Assembly (NCBI RefSeq): GCF_042850945.1
Contig: NZ_AP031496.1
Coordinates: 2,604,001-2,668,000, forward strand
Direction of reading: 5' to 3'
Length of the DNA: 64,000 bases
Origin: Halioxenophilus aromaticivorans
Lineage (GTDB): Bacteria; Pseudomonadota; Gammaproteobacteria; Pseudomonadales; Cellvibrionaceae
In this document: piece after piece, positions 56,640 through 64,000 of the stretch
Layout of the letters: each line of letters starts with the position of its first letter
Numbering within the stretch: the stretch's first letter is position 1
Position numbers and translations under genes: made by a program
Notes under the pieces: generated by a model
Databases searched by the model: none
What the model was told of the DNA's origin: nothing
Seen by the model: the letters and a program-made list of their open reading frames with translations, nothing else

Positions 56640-56756
56640 ATGAATAACGAAATGCAAATTCAGCACGAAGAAGACAGCGTTGCGGACTCTATCGCAGCCG
56701 TTGTTTTAATTGTAATTTTCGTCGCAACTTGTTTATTTTGGGTAAGTGGGCAGTAG
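56640..56756 (+). CDS. 38-residue single-span membrane protein
   Basis: A small gene with GGAG eight bases before the ATG. The protein opens with an acidic soluble part (MNNEMQIQHEEDSVADS), followed by one hydrophobic helix (about residues 17-35, IAAVVLIVIFVATCLFW) and a three-residue tail. I know similar SVADSIAAV-type small proteins from marine gammaproteobacteria, always uncharacterised. It stands alone between the divergent cysI promoter region and a 400-base gene-free stretch. The single helix, acidic head and good ribosome-binding site make it a real gene in my view. Confidence 0.7.
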   Translation: MNNEMQIQHEEDSVADSIAAVVLIVIFVATCLFWVSGQ

Positions 56757-57163
56757 GGATTGCTCTAGAATGCTTTGCATTCGCCTATAAACAGGACGTT
56801 TCTCCAAGCTAAACCAAGGCCAGCGCGTAATCGGGACCGTATTCACGGCTCAGTATTGAGTAGCTTACCAAACAATTCTTTTTGAATTGTTGCAGTTTTT
56901 GTTTCATTTTTTTAAACGCAACAAAGCTGTATTCAGTTTGGTTTTATTCTTTACTGACGCCGGTGAATTTCGGTACTGGCGCTGGTGACACCCTCAATTC
57001 TTCACACTCTCACCTCCCAGTTGGTGTCATTTTTTGCGCCTACTGGTTACGTTCTTTCTTGCTTTCGGTAACCGCGAACCCCCAGTTGTACGGCTGAGTT
57101 TTTTCTATGGAAATTTTCAATAATGCTAATTTGTTATTTAGATTTAACACGCAGCAACCGAAT
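56757..57163. other. Gene-free stretch after the 38-residue gene
   Basis: About 400 bases. GAATGC-TTT-GCATTC (near 56769) could be the terminator of the small gene. A 71-codon frame starting at 56882 has no ribosome-binding site and unnatural composition, so it is not called. Nothing else seen. Confidence 0.5.
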
Positions 57164-57361
57164 TTAGGGTAAAACTAATCGCACCACCAGTGCCACAATA
57201 AGCACAAATGTGATAGTAAACAGCACTCCGCCGACGATATAGGGCAAAACACGGTTACTGGAGAAGTCTTTGTCGAGATTATCTTTGCTTTGCACGCCGA
57301 ATGCCGCGGCACAAATACTGCCAATCCAACGAAGCCATTGATGATTCTTGTTCTGGCTCAT
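57164..57361 (-). CDS. DUF2970 small membrane protein
   Basis: A 65-residue protein with the DUF2970 pattern: WLRWIGSICAAAFGVQSKDNLDKDFS followed by one long membrane segment (about residues 40-62, ending in VVRLVLP). ATG 57361 is taken, with AGGAAA upstream; an in-frame start 26 codons earlier lacks family likeness. It is the next leftward gene downstream of metH but separated from it by a strong terminator, so it has its own promoter. Function unknown. Confidence 0.82.
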   Translation of the reverse strand: MSQNKNHQWLRWIGSICAAAFGVQSKDNLDKDFSSNRVLPYIVGGVLFTITFVLIVALVVRLVLP

Positions 57362-57445
57362 AGCGTTTTCCTGAGTTGATGGGGTGCTATAGGTTCTATT
57401 CACGAGCGAAATAATGCGCTTCCTGGTGACGCTGCACAAGATACG

Positions 57446-57472
57446 AAAAAACGGCGTCTGTGCGCCGTTTTC
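57446..57472 (-). terminator. Intrinsic terminator of metH
   Basis: On the minus strand AAAACGGCG-CACAGA-CGCCGT is followed by a T-run (A-tract at 57446-57450 on the plus strand); it lies 65 bases after the metH stop. Confidence 0.82.
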
Positions 57473-57536
57473 TGCTCTTTATTTACGATATAAGTACCTA
57501 ATTCTGCTGTAGGCAAATCGTTGTTCTGTGAGCGCC

Positions 57537-60500
57537 TCAGGTGGGGTTGTAGTCCAAATTAGGCTGCAGCCAACGCTCAACAGTTGCCACATCACACCCT
57601 TTGCGTTTGGCCAGGGCTTGTACTTGGTCTTTACCAATTTTGCCAACGGAAAAATACTTGGCTTGTGGGTTAGCAAAATACCAGCCAGATACCGAAGCTG
57701 CCGGTGTCATCGCAAAGTGCTCGGTTAGTGCCATATTTGCATTGTCTTCGGCATTGAGTAATTTAAACAGCGCTTCTTTTTCAGTGTGATCCGGGCAGGC
57801 GGGGTAGCCTGGTGCGGGCCGTATGCCTTTGTATTTTTCGGCAATAAGCGCTTCCTTGGTTAATACTTCGCTTTGGTCGTAGCCCCAGAATTCTTTTCGT
57901 ACTCGCTCGTGCATGCGTTCTGCAAAAGCTTCCGCTAATCGGTCGGCCAGGGCTTTTACCATAATGCTATTGTAGTCGTCGCCTTTTTCCTCGTACTGTT
58001 TAGCCAGCTCATCCGCGCCGACGCCTGCGGTAACCGCGAAGCCGCCCAAGAAGTCTTGTTTGCCTGTTTGTCGTGGCGCGATGTAATCCGCCAGTGATTT
58101 AAATTGTGGCTCGCCAGCAGTTTTATGTTGTTGTTGTCGTAGGTGGTGCAGTGTGGCAATTTGCTCCGGGTTTGCGCTGTCGCTGAACAGCTGGATGTCG
58201 TCGCCAGCGGATTGAGCCGGCCAAAAGCCGACCACGGCGTGGGCTGTCAGGAGGTTTTCTGAGATGATTTTCTGCAACAGGGCCTGGGCGTCATCGAACA
58301 ATGTGCGGGCAGCTTCCCCGACCACTTTATCATCAAAAATCTTCGGGTATTTTCCAACTAAGTCCCAGGTGATAAAAAATGGCGTCCAGTCAATATAATC
58401 AATTAACTCTGCCAATGGGTAATCGCGGAAGGTTTTGGTGCCAATGAAATTGGGTTTAACCGGGGTGAAATCCTGCCAGTCTATATTGGGCCCTTTTTGC
58501 AACGCTTGGGAGTAGGGGGTCAGTGGCCGCTGTGGTTTTCGGTTGGCGGTTCTCTCCCTGACTACTTCGTATTCTTCTTTTACTTGTGCAAGGAATTTGG
58601 GTCGCAAATCGTTACTCAATAGCGACGTTGCCACTCCCACGGCGCGCGACGCATCAGCGACATATATTACTTGGTTGAGATCGAATACTGGGTCGATTTT
58701 TACCGCTGTGTGGGCTTTGGAAGTGGTTGCGCCACCAATCAGTAGCGGCAGGTTGATGCCGCGTTTTTGCATTTGGGACGCAACGGTGACCATTTCATCC
58801 AGAGAGGGCGTAATTAAACCTGACAAGCCAATGATGTCGCAGTTGTGCTCCAGGGCGGTGTCCAAAATTTTATCGCATGGCACCATTACACCTAGGTCGA
58901 TGACCTCAAAGTTATTACACTGCAGCACAACACCGACGATGTTTTTACCGATATCGTGAACGTCGCCTTTCACTGTGGCCATTAATACCCGGCCATTGGC
59001 TTTAGCGTCGCCTTCTTTTTCCGCCTCAATAAACGGTTGTAAATAGGCCACAGACTGTTTCATAACACGGGCCGATTTAACCACCTGGGGCAGGAACATT
59101 TTACCTTCACCAAACAGGTCGCCTACCACGTTCATGCCGGCCATTAATGGGCCTTCAATAACCTCCAGTGGGCGAGAGGCTTCTTGCCTGGCGGCTTCTG
59201 TGTCTTCTTCAATAAAGGTGCTGATGCCTTTCACCAGGGCGTGCTTTAAACGCTCGGCCACTGGCTGGTTACGCCATTCTAAGTCTTCTTTTTTGTTGGC
59301 TCGGGCGCCGCCGCCTTTGAAGTCATCGGCGATTTCCAGTAGGGCATCGGTGGCGTTACCATTACGATTTAAAATAACGTCTTCAACGCGTTCGCGCAGC
59401 TGTTCCGGAAGTTCATCGTACACAGCCAGTTGCCCAGCGTTGACGATGCCCATGTTCAGGCCCGCTTTGATGGCGTAATACAAGAACACAGAGTGAATGG
59501 CCTCACGCACGGGGTTATTACCGCGGAACGAGAAAGACACGTTACTGACGCCACCTGAAACGCCGGCAAAGGGTAGATTCTCTCGAATCCATTGGGCGGC
59601 CTGAATGAAATCGACGGCGTAATTGTTGTGCTCTTCAATACCCGTGGCAACGGCGAAGATGTTTGGGTCGAAGATAATATCGGCGGGGTTAAATCCTACC
59701 TCATCAACCAATACTCGATAGGAGCGCTCACAAATTTCAATTTTGCGTTGGAAGCTGTCGGCTTGACCGGTTTCATCAAATGCCATGACCACCACTGCGG
59801 CACCGTACAATCGGCACAACTTGGCCTTTTCGACAAACTCTTCGTGGCCTTCCTTAAGGCTGATGGAGTTGACGATGGGCTTGCCCTGAATGCACTTCAA
59901 CCCGGCTTCGATAACTTCCCATTTGGAGGAATCCACCATAATGGGCACCCGGGCAATGTCGGGCTCACCGGCAATAAGATTTAAAAAGGTAACAATGGCG
60001 GCTTCGGCATCGAGCATGCCTTCGTCCATGTTGATGTCAATGATCTGTGCGCCGTTAGCCACTTGCTCTGTGGCAACCTCTAAAGCCGTGGCGTAATCCT
60101 CTTCAATAATCAAACGTTTGAACTTAGCGGAGCCTGTTACATTACAGCGCTCACCCACATTGACGAACAGCGACTCTTTGGTGATGTTCAGCGGCTCTAA
60201 ACCCGATAGTCTGCAGCTTGGCTCTGGCATTGGGATGGTGCGAGGACTGTACTGTGCAACGGTATTGGCAATGGCTTCAATATGTAGTGGTGTAGAGCCA
60301 CAGCAGCCGCCAATAATGTTCACCAAGCCACTGGAAGCGTAATCGCTAACGATTTCAGCCATTTCTGCTGGGCTTTGGTCGTATTCACCAAACTCATTGG
60401 GCAAGCCGGCGTTGGGGTGAGCAGAGACATGGCAGGTGGCGACTCTTGATAGCTCTTCTACATACTGTCGCAACATGTCTGCGCCCAGGGCGCAGTTGAG

Positions 60501-61238
60501 GCCAATGCTTATGGGGTTGGCGTGCGCCAGCGAGTTGTAGAAAGCTTCAGTGGTTTGACCGGAGAGAGTGCGCCCGGAGGCGTCGGTGATGGTGCCGGAA
60601 ATCATTACTGGTAATCTGAGGCTGTTGCGCTCAAAGTAACTCTCCACGGCAAACACTGCGGCTTTTGCGTTCAGAGTGTCAAAAATGGTTTCGATCAGCA
60701 GAATATCTGCCCCGCCTTTTACTAAGCCGTCGATGGCCTCTAGGTAGTTTTCAACCAGTTCATCGAAGGTTACGTTACGTGCACCAGGGTCGTTTACATC
60801 CGGACTAATAGAGCAGGTGCGCGAGGTTGGGCCCAATACTCCAGCTACGAAGCGCGGTTTTTCTGGCGTGGTAGCGCTAGTTCTGTCGGCCACTGCACGG
60901 GCAAGTTTGGCGGACTCAAAGTTGATTTCGTATACCAGAGACTCCATCTGGTAATCAGACATGGACAACCGAGTGGCGTTAAACGTATTGGTCTCTAGGA
61001 TGTCCGCACCGGCATCCAGGTATTGTTGATGGATGTCCGCGATAATGTGTGGCTGAGTTAGGGATAGTAGGTCGTTATTGCCTTGAACGTCCTGAGGGTG
61101 GTCTACAAAGCGATCACCCCGATAATCGGCTTCTTGCAGTTTATGCCGTTGAATCATCGTACCCATGGCACCATCCAATATAAGGATGCGTTCTTTTAAG
61201 GTGGATTCAAGCAGGAGTTTTCGGTCGGTAACGGTCAT
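57537..61238 (-). CDS. metH: Cobalamin-dependent methionine synthase
   Basis: A 1233-residue modular enzyme transferring a methyl group from methyl-THF to homocysteine. In order: homocysteine domain with zinc Cys in GLNCALG and GGCCGSTP (about 1-330), pterin-binding domain (about 355-630; NVGERCNVTGS), cobalamin domain with the DVHDIGKN motif whose His ligates cobalt (about 650-890), and the SAM-dependent reactivation domain (about 915-1225; PGYPACPDH). Full length. A perfect-armed AT-rich palindrome 21 bases before the start suggests repressor control. No cobalamin riboswitch is visible. folD at 4.2 kb belongs to the same one-carbon flow. Confidence 0.98.
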   Translation of the reverse strand: MTVTDRKLLLESTLKERILILDGAMGTMIQRHKLQEADYRGDRFVDHPQDVQGNNDLLSLTQPHIIADIHQQYLDAGADILETNTFNATRLSMSDYQMESLVYEINFESAKLARAVADRTSATTPEKPRFVAGVLGPTSRTCSISPDVNDPGARNVTFDELVENYLEAIDGLVKGGADILLIETIFDTLNAKAAVFAVESYFERNSLRLPVMISGTITDASGRTLSGQTTEAFYNSLAHANPISIGLNCALGADMLRQYVEELSRVATCHVSAHPNAGLPNEFGEYDQSPAEMAEIVSDYASSGLVNIIGGCCGSTPLHIEAIANTVAQYSPRTIPMPEPSCRLSGLEPLNITKESLFVNVGERCNVTGSAKFKRLIIEEDYATALEVATEQVANGAQIIDINMDEGMLDAEAAIVTFLNLIAGEPDIARVPIMVDSSKWEVIEAGLKCIQGKPIVNSISLKEGHEEFVEKAKLCRLYGAAVVVMAFDETGQADSFQRKIEICERSYRVLVDEVGFNPADIIFDPNIFAVATGIEEHNNYAVDFIQAAQWIRENLPFAGVSGGVSNVSFSFRGNNPVREAIHSVFLYYAIKAGLNMGIVNAGQLAVYDELPEQLRERVEDVILNRNGNATDALLEIADDFKGGGARANKKEDLEWRNQPVAERLKHALVKGISTFIEEDTEAARQEASRPLEVIEGPLMAGMNVVGDLFGEGKMFLPQVVKSARVMKQSVAYLQPFIEAEKEGDAKANGRVLMATVKGDVHDIGKNIVGVVLQCNNFEVIDLGVMVPCDKILDTALEHNCDIIGLSGLITPSLDEMVTVASQMQKRGINLPLLIGGATTSKAHTAVKIDPVFDLNQVIYVADASRAVGVATSLLSNDLRPKFLAQVKEEYEVVRERTANRKPQRPLTPYSQALQKGPNIDWQDFTPVKPNFIGTKTFRDYPLAELIDYIDWTPFFITWDLVGKYPKIFDDKVVGEAARTLFDDAQALLQKIISENLLTAHAVVGFWPAQSAGDDIQLFSDSANPEQIATLHHLRQQQHKTAGEPQFKSLADYIAPRQTGKQDFLGGFAVTAGVGADELAKQYEEKGDDYNSIMVKALADRLAEAFAERMHERVRKEFWGYDQSEVLTKEALIAEKYKGIRPAPGYPACPDHTEKEALFKLLNAEDNANMALTEHFAMTPAASVSGWYFANPQAKYFSVGKIGKDQVQALAKRKGCDVATVERWLQPNLDYNPT

Positions 61239-61258
61239 AACATTTCACTGGTTGCTTC

Positions 61259-61280
61259 TATATCAAATTATTTTGATATA
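61259..61280 (-). promoter_or_regulatory. Palindromic operator upstream of metH
   Basis: TATATCAAA-TTAT-TTTGATATA has nine-base perfect arms and lies 21 bases upstream of the metH start. The ATATCAA/TTGATAT half-sites have the look of ArsR-family sites, so a SahR-type methionine-cycle repressor is a reasonable guess. Confidence 0.65.
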
Positions 61281-61542
61281 GGTTTCGGGGGCGCAATTTT
61301 AACAGAGTTCAGGGGTGGAACAAGTGCAATAGCTGGGCCGGTGGCGGTGCCAGCCTTGAGCACTGGCTGCCTCCATTGTAGCAGCCGGGCAGGGTGCGTG
61401 GTTGTCATGGCCGTGAGAGCTGTATGAAAGTGCTTTAGGTGGCGGCAAAGTTTTGGCACAATTCCGACTATTCTACTCGGATATAGGTTCAACCGTTGAG
61501 TTTAGGTTGGCACAGTACAAACCAATGTGGTGATAAGAATTT

Positions 61543-62127
61543 ATGGCAACAGTTACGATTACAGAATCGGCGCAAGAGTATTTAGCCGGGCTTTTGGCCA
61601 AGCAAGAGGTAGAAGGTATGGGCATTCGCATGTTCGTATCCACTCCCGGCACGCCGAAAGCGGAAACCTGCATTGCATACTGCAAGCCTGGCGAAGAAAA
61701 GGAAGACGACGAAATTGTCGAGTATGCGGGCTTCAAAGCCTATTTTGAGGGGCGCAGCCTGCCGTTTTTGGAAGATGCCAAGGTGGATTATGCCTCCGAC
61801 AAAATGGGTGGCCAGCTCACCATTCGTGCCCCAAACTCTAAGATGCCTAAGGTAACCGATGACAGCCCCTTGGAAGACAAAATCAACTATGTGCTCTACA
61901 ACGAGGTTAACCCTGGTCTAGCAGCACACGGTGGAGATGTGTCCTTGGTTGAGCTAACCGAAGATAGATACGCAGTATTGAAGTTTGGTGGCGGCTGCCA
62001 GGGATGCAGCGCGGTGGACATCACCTTAAAAGACGGTGTTGAAAAGACGCTGATAGAGCGTGTACCGGAGCTAGCCGGTGTAAAAGACTCCACTGACCAT
62101 ACGGATACCACCAACGCTTACTACTAG
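61543..62127 (+). CDS. nfuA: Fe-S biogenesis protein NfuA
   Basis: A 194-residue iron-sulfur carrier. The N-terminal half is a degenerate A-type carrier domain lacking the cluster Cys triad (ITESAQEYLAGLLAKQ), and the C-terminal Nfu domain has the cluster-binding CxxC in GGGCQGCSAVD. This fusion is the gammaproteobacterial NfuA form that delivers 4Fe-4S clusters under oxidative or iron stress. Divergent from metH with about 300 bases between the starts. A GC-rich hairpin follows downstream. Confidence 0.96.
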   Translation: MATVTITESAQEYLAGLLAKQEVEGMGIRMFVSTPGTPKAETCIAYCKPGEEKEDDEIVEYAGFKAYFEGRSLPFLEDAKVDYASDKMGGQLTIRAPNSKMPKVTDDSPLEDKINYVLYNEVNPGLAAHGGDVSLVELTEDRYAVLKFGGGCQGCSAVDITLKDGVEKTLIERVPELAGVKDSTDHTDTTNAYY

Positions 62128-62184
62128 GTACCAAAAGTGCTCTAAGTATCAAAAGTACTCAGCGCTAGAGCCCGATGACAGAGA

Positions 62185-62208
62185 GCCCCGGCGCGATGTG
62201 CCGGGGTT
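62185..62208 (+). terminator. Hairpin after nfuA (probable terminator)
   Basis: CCCCGGC-N7-GCCGGGG followed by only two T bases, about 60 bases after the nfuA stop; it may act on both strands. Confidence 0.55.
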
Positions 62209-62238
62209 GAGCCCATGGGTAGATGCTTTGAAGGGCGT

Positions 62239-62613
62239 TTAGTCGTCGAGCGGAATGCTGTGCTGTAGAAGGGTTTCCAGGAATGGGGTGGTAGCAGCCA
62301 GATTGTCGGTAGGGGGAGCCAGTTTCGGCCCTTTCGCAGTCCAGTAAAGATTAAAACGCTGGTATTCGTTATTGCCGAAATGGTCTGGTGTTACCGTGAC
62401 TATCTCCAGGGCGCTTTGCTCCAAAAGCATGTCATCGGCCATTAAAGGGATGAGTTCCTTAACTGCACGATTTTCATCCAAGGGTGCTGGGCTCACTAGA
62501 AATACGTAATCTCTATCCATCAATCCTGCCAACCGAATGCTGCACGAGGGGATCCAATCTTCCTCGTAATCCTGCATTTGGGACGTATCATTACCTTGCC
62601 ACTGCTCGCTCAT
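62239..62613 (-). CDS. Acidic small protein of unknown function
   Basis: A 124-residue soluble, acidic protein I do not recognise. Tryptophan and Asp/Glu-rich N-terminus (QDYEEDWIPSC), a beta-rich middle (IRLAGLMDRDYVFLVSP; LEIVTVTPDHFGNNEYQRFNLYW) and a Pro-rich tail. No signal peptide, membrane segment or catalytic motif. AGGGAAAAT precedes the ATG. It lies between nfuA (convergent) and the DAHP synthase gene, separated from the latter by the synthase terminator, so it is a single gene. Confidence 0.6.
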   Translation of the reverse strand: MSEQWQGNDTSQMQDYEEDWIPSCSIRLAGLMDRDYVFLVSPAPLDENRAVKELIPLMADDMLLEQSALEIVTVTPDHFGNNEYQRFNLYWTAKGPKLAPPTDNLAATTPFLETLLQHSIPLDD

Positions 62614-62845
62614 TTTCCCTGCTCCTATTGATCAAAGGCACAGTAGCCCCAACCGAGGCTGGTTAGGGTTGCTAAGTCCGTGCTGCGAAAGCTTAAGCTT
62701 TAAGAAACTAACAATTTTAATAGACGATCACTACTGGCTATATAAAACCTAATTAATAAGCGGTCGTATTATCGGTATGAACTGCACGCCAGGTTGATTT
62801 GGGTGCCGACTAAAGTCGATGATCATGACGTTAAAAAGTGCAAAG

Positions 62846-62877
62846 TGGCGCCGAAATGTTGATAAGTTCCGGCGCCA
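62846..62877 (-). terminator. Intrinsic terminator of the DAHP synthase gene
   Basis: TGGCGCCG-N16-CGGCGCCA has eight-base perfect arms eight bases after the gene stop; on the minus strand it is followed by CTTTGCACTTTTT. Confidence 0.7.
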
Positions 62878-62884
62878 GGAGGGG

Positions 62885-63949
62885 TTAGCGAGAAGGCAGG
62901 ATGTCTTTTAGAGAGTCGCGCATCTTTAACAGTGACTGCTCGGTGGTATCCCAGTCGATGCATTTGTCGGTGATGGACACGCCATATTTCAAATCGGATA
63001 ATTTCTCAGGGATAGCCTGATTACCGGCGCCAATGTTACTTTCAATCATCAAACCGATAATAGACTTATTGCCTTCGATAATTTGATTGGTTGCGTTCTC
63101 GATCACAAGCGGCTGCAGCTCGTGGTTTTTATTCGAGTTGGCGTGAGAACAGTCAATCATAATGTTCTCGGTAAGGCCGGCCTTAGCCAATTCTTTTTCG
63201 CACATGGCAACACTCACTGAGTCGTAGTTCGGCTTGCCGTTGCCCCCGCGCAGCACAACGTGGCCATAGGAGTTGCCGCGTGTGTGAATTACCGATACTT
63301 GTCCGTCGCTGTTAATGCCCAGGAATCGATGTGGATTGGCGGTGGACTGGAGGGCGTTAATAGCTACGGTGAGCCCGCCGTCAGTGCCATTTTTAAAGCC
63401 CACGGCGGATGACAAACCACTGGCCATTTCGCGGTGTGTTTGAGACTCGGTGGTGCGCGCGCCAATGGCCGACCAGCTGATCAAATCTTGCATATATTGT
63501 GGCGATATTGGATCCAGCGCTTCGGTGGCAGTGGGCAGGCCGAGCTCGGCAATGTCTAGCAGCAACTTACGGCCGATGTGCAAGCCTTCGTCGATTTTAA
63601 ACGAATCGTTAATGTAAGGATCGTTGATCAGACCTTTCCAGCCAACGGTGGTGCGAGGCTTTTCAAAATACACCCGCATTACAATAAACAGTGTGTCGTC
63701 AACCTTTGCGGCTAGCGTCTTCAGGCGCGCGGCATAGTCCATGGCTGCGTCGACATCGTGAATCGAACACGGCCCGATAACCACCATCAAACGGTGATCT
63801 TTGCGGTCTAGGATGTCACGAACGGTATTGCGGCCATTCTGCACGGTGTCCAGAGCGTCTCCGGCCAGCGGCAGCTCCTGTTTAATACCGTTGGGTGTCA
63901 CCAACAGCTCCTGTGATACTACGTTCAAATCGTCTATAGCTTGGCTCAT
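62885..63949 (-). CDS. aroG: 3-deoxy-7-phosphoheptulonate (DAHP) synthase, class I
   Basis: A 354-residue enzyme condensing PEP with erythrose-4-phosphate, the first step of aromatic amino acid synthesis. AroF/G/H-type motifs: VVIGPCSIHDVDAAMDYA, MRVYFEKPRTTVGWKGLI, WSAIGARTTESQTHRE, LRGGNGKPNYD and IDCSHANSNKNH, including the metal-binding Cys (GPCSIHD region) and His. Which feedback type (Phe, Tyr or Trp) cannot be read reliably, so the symbol is indicative. Its promoter is at the very end of the window. Upstream context is cut off. Confidence 0.92.
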   Translation of the reverse strand: MSQAIDDLNVVSQELLVTPNGIKQELPLAGDALDTVQNGRNTVRDILDRKDHRLMVVIGPCSIHDVDAAMDYAARLKTLAAKVDDTLFIVMRVYFEKPRTTVGWKGLINDPYINDSFKIDEGLHIGRKLLLDIAELGLPTATEALDPISPQYMQDLISWSAIGARTTESQTHREMASGLSSAVGFKNGTDGGLTVAINALQSTANPHRFLGINSDGQVSVIHTRGNSYGHVVLRGGNGKPNYDSVSVAMCEKELAKAGLTENIMIDCSHANSNKNHELQPLVIENATNQIIEGNKSIIGLMIESNIGAGNQAIPEKLSDLKYGVSITDKCIDWDTTEQSLLKMRDSLKDILPSR

Positions 63950-64000
63950 ACTGGTGCCTGTTTTTGCTTTTTAATAATAGTGTTGCTGTGTGTTTTCTAC

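Noticed and set aside
59592..59984. Plus-strand frame of 130 codons inside metH
   Set aside because: Antisense to conserved metH domains; no ribosome-binding site or recognisable motif.
61239..61542. Cobalamin or SAH riboswitch ahead of metH
   Set aside because: The leader is too short and has no B12-box or SAH-riboswitch core; only the palindrome is clear.

Overview
The window is a stretch of a free-living, probably marine, gammaproteobacterial chromosome of the Cellvibrionales/Pseudomonadales kind. The evidence is the housekeeping order lpxH-ppiB-glnS-cysS, the mix of folD, rsuA, truC, cobalamin-dependent metH, nfuA, a siroheme sulfite reductase with its DUF934 partner, DUF2970 and DUF3012 proteins, and several accessory catabolic blocks with a TonB receptor. 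No rRNA, CRISPR array, integrase or intact insertion sequence was seen.

Layout. 1-5.1 kb: the end of an alpha/beta hydrolase gene, a spermidine-synthase-like methyltransferase, RNA-modification genes (rsmC, rsuA, truC) and folD. 5.4-7.8 kb: two tRNA clusters (Pro-Arg-His and Val-Asp) around a membrane histidine kinase, followed by degenerate tandem copies of the tRNA-Asp 3' end and a patch of palindromic modules (7.8-8.4 kb). 8.5-19.2 kb: an NAD-centred island. NadM-Nudix and NadV salvage nicotinamide to NAD. Each is preceded by the same two-hairpin leader RNA, and a third copy of that leader precedes an ORF that breaks off after a few codons, where a three-gene ABC-3C-type defence operon (nuclease-like effector, middle component, DUF3732 SMC-like ATPase) begins. 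Beyond it lies a RAMA-domain phosphatase and a fusion of a catalytically dead isochorismatase domain with an APH-like kinase, divergent from the NAD-metabolism regulator NrtR and a small HAD protein.

19.2-22.5 kb: an unusual four-gene operon with a ketoacyl-ACP synthase III, a heme-oxygenase-like diiron protein and two proteins of unknown function. 22.6-36 kb: an aromatic or other hydrophobic-compound catabolic region. A XylR/DmpR-type sigma-54 activator faces a VanB-like reductase and a VanA-like Rieske oxygenase across a textbook upstream activating site and -24/-12 promoter; AraC regulator, double-hotdog dehydratase, two SDRs, two NTF2-like proteins and a TonB-dependent receptor follow. 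36-45 kb: LysR and TetR regulators, MATE and MFS transporters, and an RND efflux pair with a TetR operator lying inside its promoter.

45-64 kb: mostly core genes: DUF885 lipoprotein, lpxH, ppiB, glnS, cysS, small membrane proteins, a NADAR-family protein, cysI with DUF934, metH with a strong palindrome before its start, nfuA and a DAHP synthase.

The most unusual parts are the 8.5-19.2 kb NAD island (repeated leader RNA, defence insertion, dead isochorismatase-kinase plus RAMA-phosphatase next to NrtR) and the synthase III/diiron operon. All calls are from reading the sequence and its translations; no database search was possible.
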